Shown piece by piece: positions 7,500 to 16,242 of a DNA stretch of 32,587 bases; the first letter of the stretch is position 1, and each line of letters begins with the position of its first letter. Made by a program: the position numbers and the translations under genes. Source of the DNA: Pseudomonadota bacterium. GTDB lineage: Bacteria > Pseudomonadota > Gammaproteobacteria > Burkholderiales > Burkholderiaceae_C. The stretch lies in NCBI GenBank assembly GCA_030271615.1, contig JARXKP010000008.1:1-32587 (forward strand), written 5' to 3'. Below the pieces are notes generated by a model. That model was not told where the DNA came from and searched no databases. It saw nothing but the letters and a program-made list of their open reading frames with translations.

Positions 7500-7799
7500 T
7501 CAGCTCGTCCTGTCCAGCAGCGAACCCAGCATCTTGTCGCTTGCCCGGAACACCGCCAGGTTCGCAAGGAAGGCGTTCTTGGCCGCCAGTTGCCCAACAA
7601 CGTCCGCCTCGATGGCGTTGCCCACCTCGGGCGATTGAGCCAATGACGTCGTAACGCCACCGCCAGCCGCAGTCACCTGAACGATCTCCATCCGCCGAAA
7701 GCCGCTGGTCGCCAAATTTGCGACGTTGTGCGCCGCGGCATCCACGGCAGTTTGGGCAGCGTTCATGCCGGACAGGCTGATGGCGGGTACGGACAACAT
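7500..7799 (-). CDS. Minimal flagellar basal-body-rod-like protein
   Basis: Started at the ATG at 7799 (MLSVPAISLSGMN), this is a 99-aa protein; the track ORF runs back to 8087 through sequence with no recognisable similarity. Residues 3-36 match the N-terminal motif of rod, hook and HAP proteins (ALSGMNAAQTAVDAAAHNVAN-type, ending TSGFRR). The C-terminal part (EADVVGQLAAKNAFLANLAVF, SDKMLGSLLD) matches their C-terminal helix. These two termini normally pack together as the D0 coiled coil. The middle domain of FlgB/FlgC/FlgG is missing, so this is shorter than any standard rod subunit. No other flagellar gene is nearby. No clear Shine-Dalgarno precedes it. Role unknown; export through the flagellar system is a guess from the family. 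Confidence 0.75.
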   Translation of the reverse strand: MLSVPAISLSGMNAAQTAVDAAAHNVANLATSGFRRMEIVQVTAAGGGVTTSLAQSPEVGNAIEADVVGQLAAKNAFLANLAVFRASDKMLGSLLDRTS

Positions 7800-8161
7800 G
7801 GAATGGGGCGGCAAGGAGTCGAGGTTTCCGTATTCTGGTCGGTCGTATCGCGGTAGGCCACCACTTGCGCACTCTGCGCCAGCCTGAATGTCCAGTTGCT
7901 CACGAACACCTGAGCGACGGTCAAGCACAGATGAGGACGGATACCGATTCCTTCGCCGGAACCCAGGCCGCCGCCACTGGAACAGTCCGGTTGGACCGAA
8001 CTGCGAATTTGGATGCCGTGAGTGAACGGCTGAAGATGCACTCCTGCCGCGCCCCGCAACTGCAGCTTCGACGATTTGTGTTTTCATGCGAAACGGGGCA
8101 AAACGGGTGCCGTTCGCCCCACCCGATTCGGGTGAGCCCTGAACTCAACAGAAAGTACCCC
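7800..8161. other. Gap of about 360 bases without a convincing gene
   Basis: This lies between the divergent rod-like and DUF3422 genes. Several frames are open here, but none has a ribosome site, a recognised motif or clear codon bias: the 5' extensions of both neighbours, and a 98-aa minus-strand frame at 7763-8059. Its GC content looks lower than the flanking genes. It may hold the two promoters and a decayed gene. I cannot point to a specific promoter. Confidence 0.5.
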
Positions 8162-9472
8162 ATGGCGTTGCTTCCTCCCGATCACCCGGACCGACAGGCG
8201 CTTGCCAGCGAGGCTCATGCGCGGCCGCCCGAGCCGCTGGATACGCCGTCTCGGGCGACGTATGTCGCGGTTCTGATCGACACCGACGCGCGTGCTCGTG
8301 AGTTGGAACACATTGCCTCACTTTGCGCGCCGAACGGCGTGGCACCGCCGGCGGAGGGTGCGACACACTTCATCGCGACCCTCGGGACGCTTCGCTTCAA
8401 ATGGGAGCGTCACGGTGAGTTCTCGGGCTACACCTTCTTCATCGGGGGCCGCAGCTCATCGCCGTTTGGTGAAACCGCCATCTCGCGGCTGCCTGCGGAT
8501 TGGCTCGCAGAAATTCCGGGTTCGACGCTGGTCGCGGCGCACGCCAAGCTGGTGCCAGCGGAAGACGACGAGCCCGACGCCACGGTGCTGGCCAATCTCT
8601 TTGACGGGAACATCGCCGTCGGCGCGCGCATTGGCGATGGGGCCGGCCTCGCGTTCACCGATTTTCGAGTCCATGGGGACGGCTTCGCGCGCTTCGTGGT
8701 TTTCAATCGCGATCTGACGCTGCGGCAGGCGGGTCGCACGTTGCAGCGGCTGTTCGAAATCGAGGCCTATCGCATGCTCGCGCTGCTGGCGCTGCCCATC
8801 GCGAGACGTCAGTTGCCGCGCATCGTCGAGATCGAAAGTTCATTGGCCGCGCTGACCGACAGCATCGCGAAGGACCAGGGCGGCAACGACGAATCGCTGC
8901 TGCACGAACTGACGCGGCTGGCGGCTGAGGTCGAAAGCGGGCTGGCGTCGAGCCAGTTTCGATTCGGTGCTTGCCGCGCGTACTCTGAACTGGTGACCAC
9001 GCGCGTCGGTGAGTTGCGTGAGCAACGCCTGACCGGCGTGCAGACCATCGAGGAGTTCATGGCGCGTCGCTTCACACCGGCGATGGCCACCTGCACCACA
9101 GTGTCGCAGCGCTTGCACAACCTGTCCGAGCGTGTCGCGCAGGCCAGTGCCTTGCTGTCGACGCGGGTCGACATCACGCGCGAGCGGCAGAACCAGGCGC
9201 TGCTGGCATCGATGGACCGCCGCGCGAAGCTGCAGTTGCGCCTGCAACAAACGGTGGAAGGCCTGTCCGTTGCGGCCATCGTCTATTACGTGGCGGGTCT
9301 GGTGGGCTACTTGTCGAAGGCACTGAAGGCGGGCGGACTGCACATCGAACCTGACCTCGTCGTCGGTATCGCAATTCCGCTGGTCGCGCTGGGGGTGCTA
9401 TCGACGATCCGTCGCGCGAAACATGGCATCTCCAAGGCCGAAGCAGGCCAGCCGTCGGCCCGCGAGCTGTGA
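8162..9472 (+). CDS. DUF3422 family membrane protein
   Basis: The product is 436 aa from the ATG at 8162 (MALLPPDHPDRQALASEAHARPPE). The HPxR...L..E.HARP opening is characteristic of the DUF3422 family. The first 200 or so residues are globular (FKWERHGEFSGYTFF, FTDFRVHGDGFARFVVFNRDL). A long, probably coiled-coil helical region follows, and two hydrophobic helices close the protein: SVAAIVYYVAGLVGYL and VVGIAIPLVALGVLSTI. That layout suggests an inner-membrane protein with a large cytoplasmic N-terminal domain. The function is unknown; the coiled coil plus C-terminal membrane hairpin is reminiscent of CorA-like architecture, which is only a structural impression. The track start at 7865 adds unsupported sequence. 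It converges on ccmI. Confidence 0.85.
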   Translation: MALLPPDHPDRQALASEAHARPPEPLDTPSRATYVAVLIDTDARARELEHIASLCAPNGVAPPAEGATHFIATLGTLRFKWERHGEFSGYTFFIGGRSSSPFGETAISRLPADWLAEIPGSTLVAAHAKLVPAEDDEPDATVLANLFDGNIAVGARIGDGAGLAFTDFRVHGDGFARFVVFNRDLTLRQAGRTLQRLFEIEAYRMLALLALPIARRQLPRIVEIESSLAALTDSIAKDQGGNDESLLHELTRLAAEVESGLASSQFRFGACRAYSELVTTRVGELREQRLTGVQTIEEFMARRFTPAMATCTTVSQRLHNLSERVAQASALLSTRVDITRERQNQALLASMDRRAKLQLRLQQTVEGLSVAAIVYYVAGLVGYLSKALKAGGLHIEPDLVVGIAIPLVALGVLSTIRRAKHGISKAEAGQPSAREL

Positions 9473-9597
9473 TGGGGGTTGACTCGAACGCGGGCCCAAA
9501 GGCCCTGTGCCAACGTCACGGCCTTCAGGGACCAGGCAGTACCGTCGGCCCGAGCTCAGCGGGTGCCCTGCCCTGCATGCCGCAGTCGTCCGCTCGG

Positions 9598-10911
9598 TCA
9601 GGGCTGCATGGTGTCGATGACGATCTGCAGGCCTTCGGTTCCGGTCTTCACCGCCGTCAGCTGACCCGTCAGGTCACCGGGGCTAGGCATCGCATTGCCC
9701 GACTTCGAGACCCGTGCGCCGACCACGACCAACGGAAACTTCGACAACTTCATCTCTGGCGACATCGCCATCGCATCGTCGAGCGTGAAGGTGATCGGCA
9801 GATCGGCAACGGTACGCCGCAGGATCGCCAGCGGCATCCGCGGGCCTTCGGCGGCGCGCGCGAAGATGAAGACCGTATCGGTCGGTGCCACTTTCGATGC
9901 CAGCGAGGGCGACAAGGTCACCCGCCCTGCGACCCGCGCCGCAGCATCCGAGGCGGTTGCGCCAGCTCCGGTGGCCGCTGGCGGCGCGCCCGTGGCTGCC
10001 GCCACAGTTCCGGACTGCGCGGGCGTTGCCGTCCCGGCAGCGCCTTTCGCTTGCTCGATCCCCTGGTCGAGACTGCGGGCGAAGTCAGAGTCCGGTGGAG
10101 CCAGTTCACGCGCCTGCGTCCAGTAGCGGATGGCCAGCAGGTTGTCGCCGGCCTCGTAGGCCAGGCCACCGGCCAGTGCCAGCCCCTTCACGTTCTTCGG
10201 ATCGAGTTCCAGTGCCTTGGCGATCATCCGGGCAGGTTCTCCGGCCAACTTCTGTCCTTGCAGCATGGCCAGCACATCGGCGTGATCGATCAGCAACTGG
10301 GCGTCCTGCGGCGCCAGTGCGGTGGCCCGCGCGTAGGCCTTGTCGGCCTCGGCAAAGCGCTGCATCGCGGCGTAGGTGCGTGCCAGCAGCGTCCACCCCT
10401 GCACGTCGTCGGGCTTCGATTCCATGCGCTCGGCCAGCGTCTTGACAAGAGCCTCGATCTGCTCGTTCGTGACGTCACCCCCTTTCGCCAACGCGGCGGC
10501 GGAGGCGTCGATGGCCTGGGGTGAGCCCAGTCGGCCGTAGATCCCTGCGACAAACAACGGCACGATCAGCCCCAGCAGCAGCACGGTCTTCCACGGTCGT
10601 TCGGGCATCGCGATTGATGCACCGGATCCAATCGTCGCAGCGCCGATGCGGGCACCCTGGCCCTCGGTTTCGTCGAGCACGCGCCGCTCGATCTCTTCGC
10701 GACCCAGTCGGTGTTGCTCGGCATCCAGGGTGCCAGCCGCCAGCTCGGCATCGAGCTGGACCTTCTGGTCACGCAGGATCGCAATCGTCGACAGCCGCGC
10801 CGACGCAGCGTCGGGGGTCGCTGCGACGGGCCGCCTCTTGATCAGGGGGGGCAACACCAGAGTCAGCGCCAGCAGCGTCAGCGCCGCAGTCAGGATCCAG
10901 AAAATCGTCAT
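9598..10911 (-). CDS. ccmI: Cytochrome c biogenesis protein CcmI
   Basis: CcmI acts in the periplasm as a chaperone that binds the C-terminus of apocytochrome c and delivers it to the CcmF-CcmH haem ligation complex. The 437-aa protein starts at the ATG at 10911, overlapping the ccmH stop by four bases. It has two membrane helices (about residues 1-24 and 107-128), a cytoplasmic loop between them with a conserved-looking RRVLDE block, and then a TPR region (GWTLLARTYAAMQRFAEADKAYARATAL). An Ala/Gly-rich linker leads to a C-terminal CycH-like domain (RVTLSPSLASKV...FARAAEGPRMPLAILRR). The track start at 11058 is a ccmH shadow. It is the last gene of the ccm operon and converges on DUF3422. Confidence 0.93.
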   Translation of the reverse strand: MTIFWILTAALTLLALTLVLPPLIKRRPVAATPDAASARLSTIAILRDQKVQLDAELAAGTLDAEQHRLGREEIERRVLDETEGQGARIGAATIGSGASIAMPERPWKTVLLLGLIVPLFVAGIYGRLGSPQAIDASAAALAKGGDVTNEQIEALVKTLAERMESKPDDVQGWTLLARTYAAMQRFAEADKAYARATALAPQDAQLLIDHADVLAMLQGQKLAGEPARMIAKALELDPKNVKGLALAGGLAYEAGDNLLAIRYWTQARELAPPDSDFARSLDQGIEQAKGAAGTATPAQSGTVAAATGAPPAATGAGATASDAAARVAGRVTLSPSLASKVAPTDTVFIFARAAEGPRMPLAILRRTVADLPITFTLDDAMAMSPEMKLSKFPLVVVGARVSKSGNAMPSPGDLTGQLTAVKTGTEGLQIVIDTMQP

Positions 10912-11399
10912 GAGCCGGGGGAGCTTTCTTCGAGGAGCTGCCGCGCACGCGCGGCGTCGGTGGGGCTGAGCGGGACGGCAAGCTGCCGCTGACGGCCCCG
11001 GATGGCCCGTGCAAGTGCAAAGCCGGCGACCAGCAGCAGCGCGAACGGCCCCACCCACAGCAGCACGGTGGTGGCTTGAAGGGTCGGGCGGTACAGCACG
11101 AAATCGCCGTAGCGCTCGACCATGAAATCGAGGATCTGGCGTTCAGACTGCCCTTCGCTGAGCTTGATGCGGATCTGCTTGCGCAGGTCGACGGCCAGAT
11201 CGGCGTGCGAGGCCGCGATGGTCTCGTTCTGGCACACAAGGCAACGCAGCTCTTCGGCGACCGCCATCACGCGTGCTTCGAGAGCGGGATCGGCCGAGCT
11301 GTTGGCGGCTTCGTGAGGCGGTGGACTGGCCTCCGGCGCCGCACTGACGCTCCATGCGGCGCTGGCAAGCACCAGCGCGATCACCGAAGCGCGTCTCAT
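10908..11399 (-). CDS. ccmH: Cytochrome c maturation thiol-disulfide protein CcmH
   Basis: CcmH keeps the CxxCH cysteines of apocytochrome c reduced and presents the protein for haem ligation with CcmF. The 163-aa product has a cleavable signal peptide (cut near SVSAAPEA) and the diagnostic LRCLVCQNETI motif with Cys53 and Cys56. It then has the three-helix core (DLAVDLRKQIRIKLSEGQSERQI, MVERYGDFVLY) and a C-terminal membrane anchor (VLLWVGPFALLLVAGFAL). Length and motif order are those of a stand-alone CcmH without the fused CcmI domain found in E. coli. Both ends overlap their neighbours through ATGA, so translation is coupled to ccmG and ccmI. Confidence 0.96.
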   Translation of the reverse strand: MRRASVIALVLASAAWSVSAAPEASPPPHEAANSSADPALEARVMAVAEELRCLVCQNETIAASHADLAVDLRKQIRIKLSEGQSERQILDFMVERYGDFVLYRPTLQATTVLLWVGPFALLLVAGFALARAIRGRQRQLAVPLSPTDAARARQLLEESSPGS

Positions 11400-11923
11400 G
11401 ATTTCTCCAGCTTCGCCACCAGCGGCAGTAGCGTGTCGCGCAGGGCTTCAGGTGTGACCGGTCCGATCTGCTTGTATCGAATGACGCCCTGCTTGTCGAT
11501 GACGAAGGTCTCGGGCACGCCGTAGACGCCGTAGTCGATGCCGACCAGCCCTTCGGTGTCTGACATCGACTTCACATACGGGTTGCCCAGCTTTTCCAGC
11601 CAGCCGAGCGCGTCTTCGCGCTTGTCCTTGTAGTTCAGCCCGTACATCTTGACCTGACCGATTTTCGACAATTCGACCAGCAGCGGATGCTCTTGCCGAC
11701 ACGCCACGCACCACGAGGCCCAGACGTTGAGCAACCAGACCTGACCGCGCAGGTCCTGAGCCGCCACACGCTGGTCGGGCGCATCGAGCTGCGGCAGGCT
11801 GAAGGCAGGCGCCGACTTGTCGATCAGTGGTGAAGGCACCTCACGCGGATCACGCTTCAAGCCCACCGCCAGAAAGCCCGCCAGCAGCACGAACACCAGC
11901 AACGGCAGCAGATAGCGCTTCAT
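11396..11923 (-). CDS. ccmG: Thiol:disulfide interchange protein CcmG (DsbE)
   Basis: CcmG is a membrane-anchored periplasmic thioredoxin that reduces CcmH or the apocytochrome disulfide. The 175-aa protein has an N-terminal helix (about 4-22), the family opening PAFSLPQLD, and a WASWCVACRQEHP active site with Cys72 and Cys75. The later YGVYGVPETFVID stretch contains the cis-Pro typical of CcmG and is followed by GVIRYKQIGP. Val follows the first active-site Cys where Pro is common, a known variation in the family. I start at the ATG at 11923, overlapping the ccmF stop by four bases; the 286-aa track version reads back into ccmF. Confidence 0.95.
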   Translation of the reverse strand: MKRYLLPLLVFVLLAGFLAVGLKRDPREVPSPLIDKSAPAFSLPQLDAPDQRVAAQDLRGQVWLLNVWASWCVACRQEHPLLVELSKIGQVKMYGLNYKDKREDALGWLEKLGNPYVKSMSDTEGLVGIDYGVYGVPETFVIDKQGVIRYKQIGPVTPEALRDTLLPLVAKLEKS

Positions 11924-13956
11924 CGGGTGCGTGCCTTGCGAACGAGTGTGCCGATGATGGACATCGGCCGGGGCAACGGTGCGCCGGGTCCCGCCGAAGG
12001 ACCCACCGCCGCGACTTGCGACGTGCGCCGCACCCGGTAACGCCGGTCGAGCACGGCGAGGAAGCCGCCACCGGCCATCAGCAGACAGCCGAGCCAGATC
12101 AGGTTGACCAGCGGCTTGTGATGCACGCGCACGCTCCAGGCGGTGGGGCTGACCGGCTCGCCGAGCGCAACGTAAAGATCCCGCGCCAAGCTGCGGTCGA
12201 TCGCGACTTCGGTCATCGGGGAACGCGTCACGGTGTAGATGCGTCGTTCCGGCCACAAGGTGGTGACCGTCTGCCCGTCACGCGTGACGCCAATCGACGC
12301 CTGCGCAGCAACGTAGTTGGGTCCCTTGATCTCGCGCACGCCCTGCATCGTGAAGGTGTAGCCGCCGGCAGTCGCGGTCTCGCCGACCTGCATGCGCACA
12401 TCGCTCTCGCTCTGGTAGCCGCTGACCACGGTGACCCCGACGATGAACACCGACACGCCGAGGTGCGCGAGCAGCATGCCGTAGTAGCTGCCCGACTGGG
12501 CCAGGAAGCGTCCCCCGAGGTAATCCGCCTTGGATTCACGCAGGCGGGTCACCAGATTCAGCAGGGTCGTGCTGGCGATCCACGCCGCCAGCAGCAGGCC
12601 GAATCCGATCATCGGCGTCCAGTGACCAAGTGCGAATGGCGCGATCACCGCCGACGCAGCGCTGACCCCGAACGCCCAGCGCAGCCGCCGCGCCAGGTCG
12701 ATCACACCGGCCTGCCGCCAGCGTGCCATCGGACCGACGCCCATCAGGAACAGCGCGGGTGCCATCAGCGGCACAAACACCGAGACGAAGTACGGTGGGC
12801 CGACCGAAATCTTGCCCATGTTCAGCGCGTCGAGCACCAGCGGGTACAGCGTGCCCAGCAGCACCGCCGCGGCGGCGACCACGAGCAGCACGTTGTTGGC
12901 GAGCAGCATCGATTCACGCGACACCAGATCGAAGCTGCCACCCAGGCCAACCTTCGGTGCACGCCACGCGAACAGCAGCAGCGAGCCGCCGATCACGACG
13001 ACGAGGAACGACAGGATGAAGATGCCGCGTGCCGGATCGGAAGCGAAGGCGTGCACCGAACTCAGCACGCCCGAGCGGACGATGAAGGTACCGAGCAACG
13101 AGAGCGAAAACGCCAGGATGGCGAGCAGCGCCGTCCACATCTTGAAGCCACCGCGCTTTTCGGTGACGGCCAGCGAATGCATCAGCGCCGTGCCGACCAG
13201 CCAGGGCATGAAGGAGGCGTTCTCGACCGGGTCCCAGAACCACCAGCCACCCCAGCCCAGTTCGTAATAGGCCCAGAAGCTGCCGAGCGCGATGCCGCAG
13301 GTCAGGAAGCACCAAGCCACCGTGGTCCACGGCCGCGACCAGCGCGCCCACGACGCATCGAGCCGGCCCGACAGCAGCGCGGCGATCGAGAACGCGAACG
13401 CCACCACGAAGCCGACATAGCCCATGTAGAGCATCGGCGGGTGGATCACCATGCCCGGGTCCTGCAGCAGCGGGTTCAGATCGCGGCCATCGGGGGCGGC
13501 CGGCAACAGCCGCTCGAACGGGTTGGAGGTGAACAGCGTGAATAGCATGAAGCCGCAACTCACCAGGCCCATCACGCCCAGCACGCGAGCGACGGTCACG
13601 TCGTCAAGGCGCTTCGAAAAAATCGACACCGCCAGCGTCCATCCCGACAGGATCAGGGACCACAGCAGGATCGAGCCTTCGTGGTTGCCCCACACCGCCG
13701 TGATGCGATAGATCAACGGAAGCGACGAGTTGGAATGTTCGGCGGCCAGCAGCACCGAGAAATCGTTGGTGACGAAGGCATAGGTCAGGCAACCGTAGGC
13801 GATCACGACAAAGATGAACTGCCCGCGAGCCGAGGGCCGGGACAGCGACATCCACGCCGCGTTGCCAGTCTGTGCGCCGATCAGCGGCAGCACGCTTTGA
13901 GCGAGCGCCATCGAGAGCGCCAGGATCAGGGCCACGTGTCCCAGTTCAGGAATCAT
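11920..13956 (-). CDS. ccmF: Haem lyase subunit CcmF
   Basis: CcmF is the large polytopic subunit of the cytochrome c haem lyase; it takes haem from holo-CcmE and attaches it to apocytochrome with CcmH and CcmI. The 678-aa protein opens [14 protein letters not shown], has many hydrophobic segments, and carries the tryptophan-rich WWD motif [20 protein letters not shown] that binds haem on the periplasmic face. Family blocks such as [22 protein letters not shown] and FGSFWAYYE-type sequence (here [12 protein letters not shown]) surround it. The last helix is followed by a short basic tail. The length is normal. It overlaps ccmE and ccmG by four bases at each end. Confidence 0.97.
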   Translation of the reverse strand: MIPELGHVALILALSMALAQSVLPLIGAQTGNAAWMSLSRPSARGQFIFVVIAYGCLTYAFVTNDFSVLLAAEHSNSSLPLIYRITAVWGNHEGSILLWSLILSGWTLAVSIFSKRLDDVTVARVLGVMGLVSCGFMLFTLFTSNPFERLLPAAPDGRDLNPLLQDPGMVIHPPMLYMGYVGFVVAFAFSIAALLSGRLDASWARWSRPWTTVAWCFLTCGIALGSFWAYYELGWGGWWFWDPVENASFMPWLVGTALMHSLAVTEKRGGFKMWTALLAILAFSLSLLGTFIVRSGVLSSVHAFASDPARGIFILSFLVVVIGGSLLLFAWRAPKVGLGGSFDLVSRESMLLANNVLLVVAAAAVLLGTLYPLVLDALNMGKISVGPPYFVSVFVPLMAPALFLMGVGPMARWRQAGVIDLARRLRWAFGVSAASAVIAPFALGHWTPMIGFGLLLAAWIASTTLLNLVTRLRESKADYLGGRFLAQSGSYYGMLLAHLGVSVFIVGVTVVSGYQSESDVRMQVGETATAGGYTFTMQGVREIKGPNYVAAQASIGVTRDGQTVTTLWPERRIYTVTRSPMTEVAIDRSLARDLYVALGEPVSPTAWSVRVHHKPLVNLIWLGCLLMAGGGFLAVLDRRYRVRRTSQVAAVGPSAGPGAPLPRPMSIIGTLVRKARTR

Positions 13957-14441
13957 GGCTGGGCTCCCGGGTTCTTCGAGTCGGACGAAAGGGTCATGGC
14001 GCCCGCGGGCAGGTCGCCCTTGCGCGCCTTGGCCAGCGCGGCGGCGGCCTCGGGCGGCATGTAGTTCTCGTCGTGCTTGGCGAGCACCTGTTCGGCGTGG
14101 AACACGCCGTCCGGGCCCAGCTTGCCCTGCGCGACCACGCCCTTGCCTTCGCGGAACAGGTCGGGCAGCAAGCCGGTGTAAGTGACGGGAATCCGTTGCG
14201 CCAGATCGGTCACGACGAAGCTGACCTGCAGGGTCTTCGAATCGCGCTGGATACTGCCCTGCTCGACCAGCCCACCGACGCGGAAGCTGCGTTCACGCGG
14301 CGCTTCATGGGCCACGACCTGCGACGGGCTGAAGAAGAACACCATGTTGCTGCGGAAGGCGTTGAGTACCAGCGCACTCGCGATGCCCAGCACCGCCAGC
14401 CCGATCACGATGGCCAAGCCACGCTTGGTTCTGGGTTTCAT
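13953..14441 (-). CDS. ccmE: Haem chaperone CcmE
   Basis: CcmE is a periplasmic OB-fold protein anchored in the inner membrane that binds haem covalently and carries it to CcmF. The start is the ATG at 14441 (MKPRTKRG), preceded by a good GGAGA ribosome site; the longer track ORF overlaps ccmD out of frame. The 162-aa protein has one N-terminal helix (about 8-27), the [12 protein letters not shown] block and the haem-attachment motif [12 protein letters not shown]. His123 corresponds to the covalent His130 of E. coli and Tyr127 to Tyr134. The C-terminal tail is flexible (Ala, Ser, Pro). It overlaps both neighbours by ATGA. Confidence 0.97.
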   Translation of the reverse strand: MKPRTKRGLAIVIGLAVLGIASALVLNAFRSNMVFFFSPSQVVAHEAPRERSFRVGGLVEQGSIQRDSKTLQVSFVVTDLAQRIPVTYTGLLPDLFREGKGVVAQGKLGPDGVFHAEQVLAKHDENYMPPEAAAALAKARKGDLPAGAMTLSSDSKNPGAQP

Positions 14442-14620
14442 GAAGTCTCTCCAAGGTCTGCACTGTCGGCATCGTGCTCGCGCCGGCTTAAGGCTCGGCG
14501 ACGGGCTGCGACGGCCCAAATCTCGCCGACGATCACGAGCGCCGTCACGCCAAACGATCCCCACACGTAGAGGCCGTAGCCGCCCATGGCCACGAAATCC
14601 GCCCAGCTGTTCCAGATCAT
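14438..14620 (-). CDS. ccmD: Haem exporter accessory protein CcmD
   Basis: CcmD is a tiny single-span membrane protein needed to release holo-CcmE from the CcmABC complex. The 60-aa product begins [20 protein letters not shown], matching the conserved F.aMGGyg.YVW opening of the family, and continues with a membrane helix (about 21-38) and a basic then acidic cytoplasmic tail. It lies between ccmC (46 bases upstream) and ccmE (4-base overlap), the canonical place. Its small size makes it easy to miss, but the motif and context leave little doubt. Confidence 0.93.
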   Translation of the reverse strand: MIWNSWADFVAMGGYGLYVWGSFGVTALVIVGEIWAVAARRRALSRREHDADSADLGETS

Positions 14621-14666
14621 CCGCGGTCCTCAGGACGCCGACGGTTCCATGGAGTCGATCGGCCGC

Positions 14667-15413
14667 TCATGCGTTCCCCAGTTCGGCATGCACCCAATGC
14701 GTTTGTTGCTCACGCTCGAGAATGATCACGCGCAAGCGGGCCAGCGAGATGGCGATGGCGTACGCCCAGAACGCCAGCGCCATCACCAGCATGCCGGCCA
14801 ACATCGGCGCTGCCATGCTCGATCCCTGGGTGAAGGTCACCGACGAGCCCTGGTGCAGGGTGTTCCACCATTTCACCGAGAAATAGATGATCGGCACGTT
14901 GACGGCGCCGACCAGTGCCAGCAGCGCCGCAGCCCGGTCTGCGCGGCGTGGGTCGTCGATGGCCGCGTGCAGCGACATGAAGCCGATGTACAGGAACAGC
15001 AGCACCAGCTCCGACGTGAGCCGGGCATCCCACACCCACCAGGCGCCCCAGGTCGGCCGGCCCCAGAAGGCGCCGGTCCACAGCGCGATGAAGGTCATCA
15101 ACGCACCTGAAGGAGCCAGCGCAGTGGCCAGCATCGCGGCCAGTCGGGCATTGAAGATCAGCCCGATCGCCGCCCAGAACGCCAGGGCCAGGTAGATCAC
15201 CATCGACATCCAGGCGGCCGGCACATGGATGAAGATGATGCGATAGGCGTCGCCTTGCTGGGCATCGGTGGGCGCGAGCAACAGGCCGATGACGAGCCCG
15301 GCCACGAGCAGCAACGCGGCCAATGCGCTCAACCAGGGAACGGCCTTGCCCGCCAGCCCATAGAAGCGCTGCGGCGCGGCGTATTTGAACCAGTTGATTT
15401 CAGCGAACTGCAC
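14667..15413 (-). CDS. ccmC: Haem-handling membrane protein CcmC
   Basis: CcmC binds haem at its periplasmic face and transfers it to CcmE. The 248-aa protein has about six membrane helices, the WWD-type motif WGAWWVWDARLTSELVL (from about residue 122), and the two haem-ligand histidines in FIHVPAAW (His63) and KWWNTLHQG (His187), equivalent to His60 and His184 of E. coli. The start is a GTG at 15413, nine bases after a GGAG ribosome site. That site lies inside the stem of a hairpin in the ccmB-ccmC gap (separate entry), so translation may depend on RNA structure. ccmD follows after 46 bases. Confidence 0.96.
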   Translation of the reverse strand: MQFAEINWFKYAAPQRFYGLAGKAVPWLSALAALLLVAGLVIGLLLAPTDAQQGDAYRIIFIHVPAAWMSMVIYLALAFWAAIGLIFNARLAAMLATALAPSGALMTFIALWTGAFWGRPTWGAWWVWDARLTSELVLLFLYIGFMSLHAAIDDPRRADRAAALLALVGAVNVPIIYFSVKWWNTLHQGSSVTFTQGSSMAAPMLAGMLVMALAFWAYAIAISLARLRVIILEREQQTHWVHAELGNA

Positions 15414-15419
15414 GACTTC

Positions 15420-15470
15420 GGACTCCGGCTGTCACCTGTTGGAAGCAAATCGGTGACAGACCGGACTTCC
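15420..15470 (-). promoter_or_regulatory. Hairpin between ccmB and ccmC that includes the ccmC ribosome site
   Basis: On the minus (sense) strand, CTGTCACC (15459-15452) and GGTGACAG (15436-15429) form a perfect 8-bp stem with a 15-base loop. After a one-base bulge the stem continues with TCCGG against CCGGA, then GGA against TCC across a small internal loop. The distal arm contains the GGAG (15426-15423) that is the only plausible Shine-Dalgarno for the ccmC GTG. No U-tract follows, so it is unlikely to be a terminator. A second, competing pairing is possible between CTTCC in the loop and GGAAG at the 5' edge. Control of ccmC translation or message processing is an inference. Confidence 0.6.
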
Positions 15471-15496
15471 AGACAACCTTGGATTGTGCAACGCGC

Positions 15497-16153
15497 TCAT
15501 TCGAGTGCGATCCTCAGGGCTGCGGCCGCAGCGAGCGGCGCCAGGAACAACGCCAGCACCAGCATCGCGCCCAGCAGCGAGTAATGCGCACCCACAGCGA
15601 GCCCTGCCGCCGCCGCGTCGACGGCTCCGGCGCCGAAGATCAGCACCGGCACGCACAGTGGCAGCACCAGCAGCGACAACAACACCCCTGCGCCGCGCAC
15701 ACCCACGGTCAGCGCGGCGCCGATGCCACCGATCAGGCTGAGCAGCGGCGTGCCGAGCAACAGCGACAGCGTCAGCACGCCGATCGACTGCCCCGGCAGG
15801 TCGAACTGCAGCGCCAGCAGCGGCGCGACGAGCGTCAGCGCGAGGCCCGAACACAGCCAGTGCGCCGCCATCTTGCTCAGCACGATCAGCGGCAGCGGAC
15901 ACACCGACAGCAGCAGTTGCTCGAGGGTGCCGTCCTGGTGGTCGTCGGCGAACAGGCGGCCCAGCGACAGCATCGACGCGAGCAGCGCAGACACCCACAC
16001 CACCCCGGGCGCCATCGTGCGCAGCAGCTGTGGTTCGGGGCCGACGCCCAGCGGAAACAGGCTGGCGACGATCACGAAGAAGAACAACGCTGCGGCGGTG
16101 TCGGCCCGGCGGCGCATCGCGAGTCGCAGATCGCGCAGGAAGACACCGCGCAT
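15497..16153 (-). CDS. ccmB: Haem ABC exporter membrane subunit CcmB
   Basis: CcmB is the membrane partner of the ATPase CcmA; with CcmC and CcmD it drives release of holo-CcmE. From the ATG at 16153 (MRGVFLRDLRLAMRRRAD) the protein is 218 aa, the usual family length, with about six hydrophobic helices and the family block FFFVIVASLFPLGVGPEPQLLRTMAPGVVWVSALLA. Another option is the GTG at 16246, which overlaps the ccmA stop as GTGA and would add 31 residues; operon style favours it, while family length favours 16153. The 363-aa track ORF is a shadow of ccmA. It ends 83 bases before ccmC, one of the two true gaps in the operon. Confidence 0.93.
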   Translation of the reverse strand: MRGVFLRDLRLAMRRRADTAAALFFFVIVASLFPLGVGPEPQLLRTMAPGVVWVSALLASMLSLGRLFADDHQDGTLEQLLLSVCPLPLIVLSKMAAHWLCSGLALTLVAPLLALQFDLPGQSIGVLTLSLLLGTPLLSLIGGIGAALTVGVRGAGVLLSLLVLPLCVPVLIFGAGAVDAAAAGLAVGAHYSLLGAMLVLALFLAPLAAAAALRIALE

Positions 16154-16242
16154 CGCATCCAGCGCGGAGGACCGGACGGTGATCCCGGTGACGTTCACTT
16201 CGCGAGCGGCTTCTGCGGAAGCCACGGGCCGTGTGGTGCGGC

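Noticed and set aside
7763-8059. 98-aa minus frame with protein-like stretches
   Set aside because: No ribosome site, no recognised motif, ends in Cys/Pro-rich shadow of the rod-like gene, and GC at third positions looks lower than in the real genes.
9490-9510. GGGCC/GGCCC small hairpin downstream of DUF3422
   Set aside because: Five base pairs without a T-run are expected by chance at this GC content.
11827-13545. 572-aa plus-strand ORF antisense to ccmF
   Set aside because: It is His/Arg/Gln-rich shadow sequence on the complement of a well-supported gene, a common artefact in high-GC DNA.
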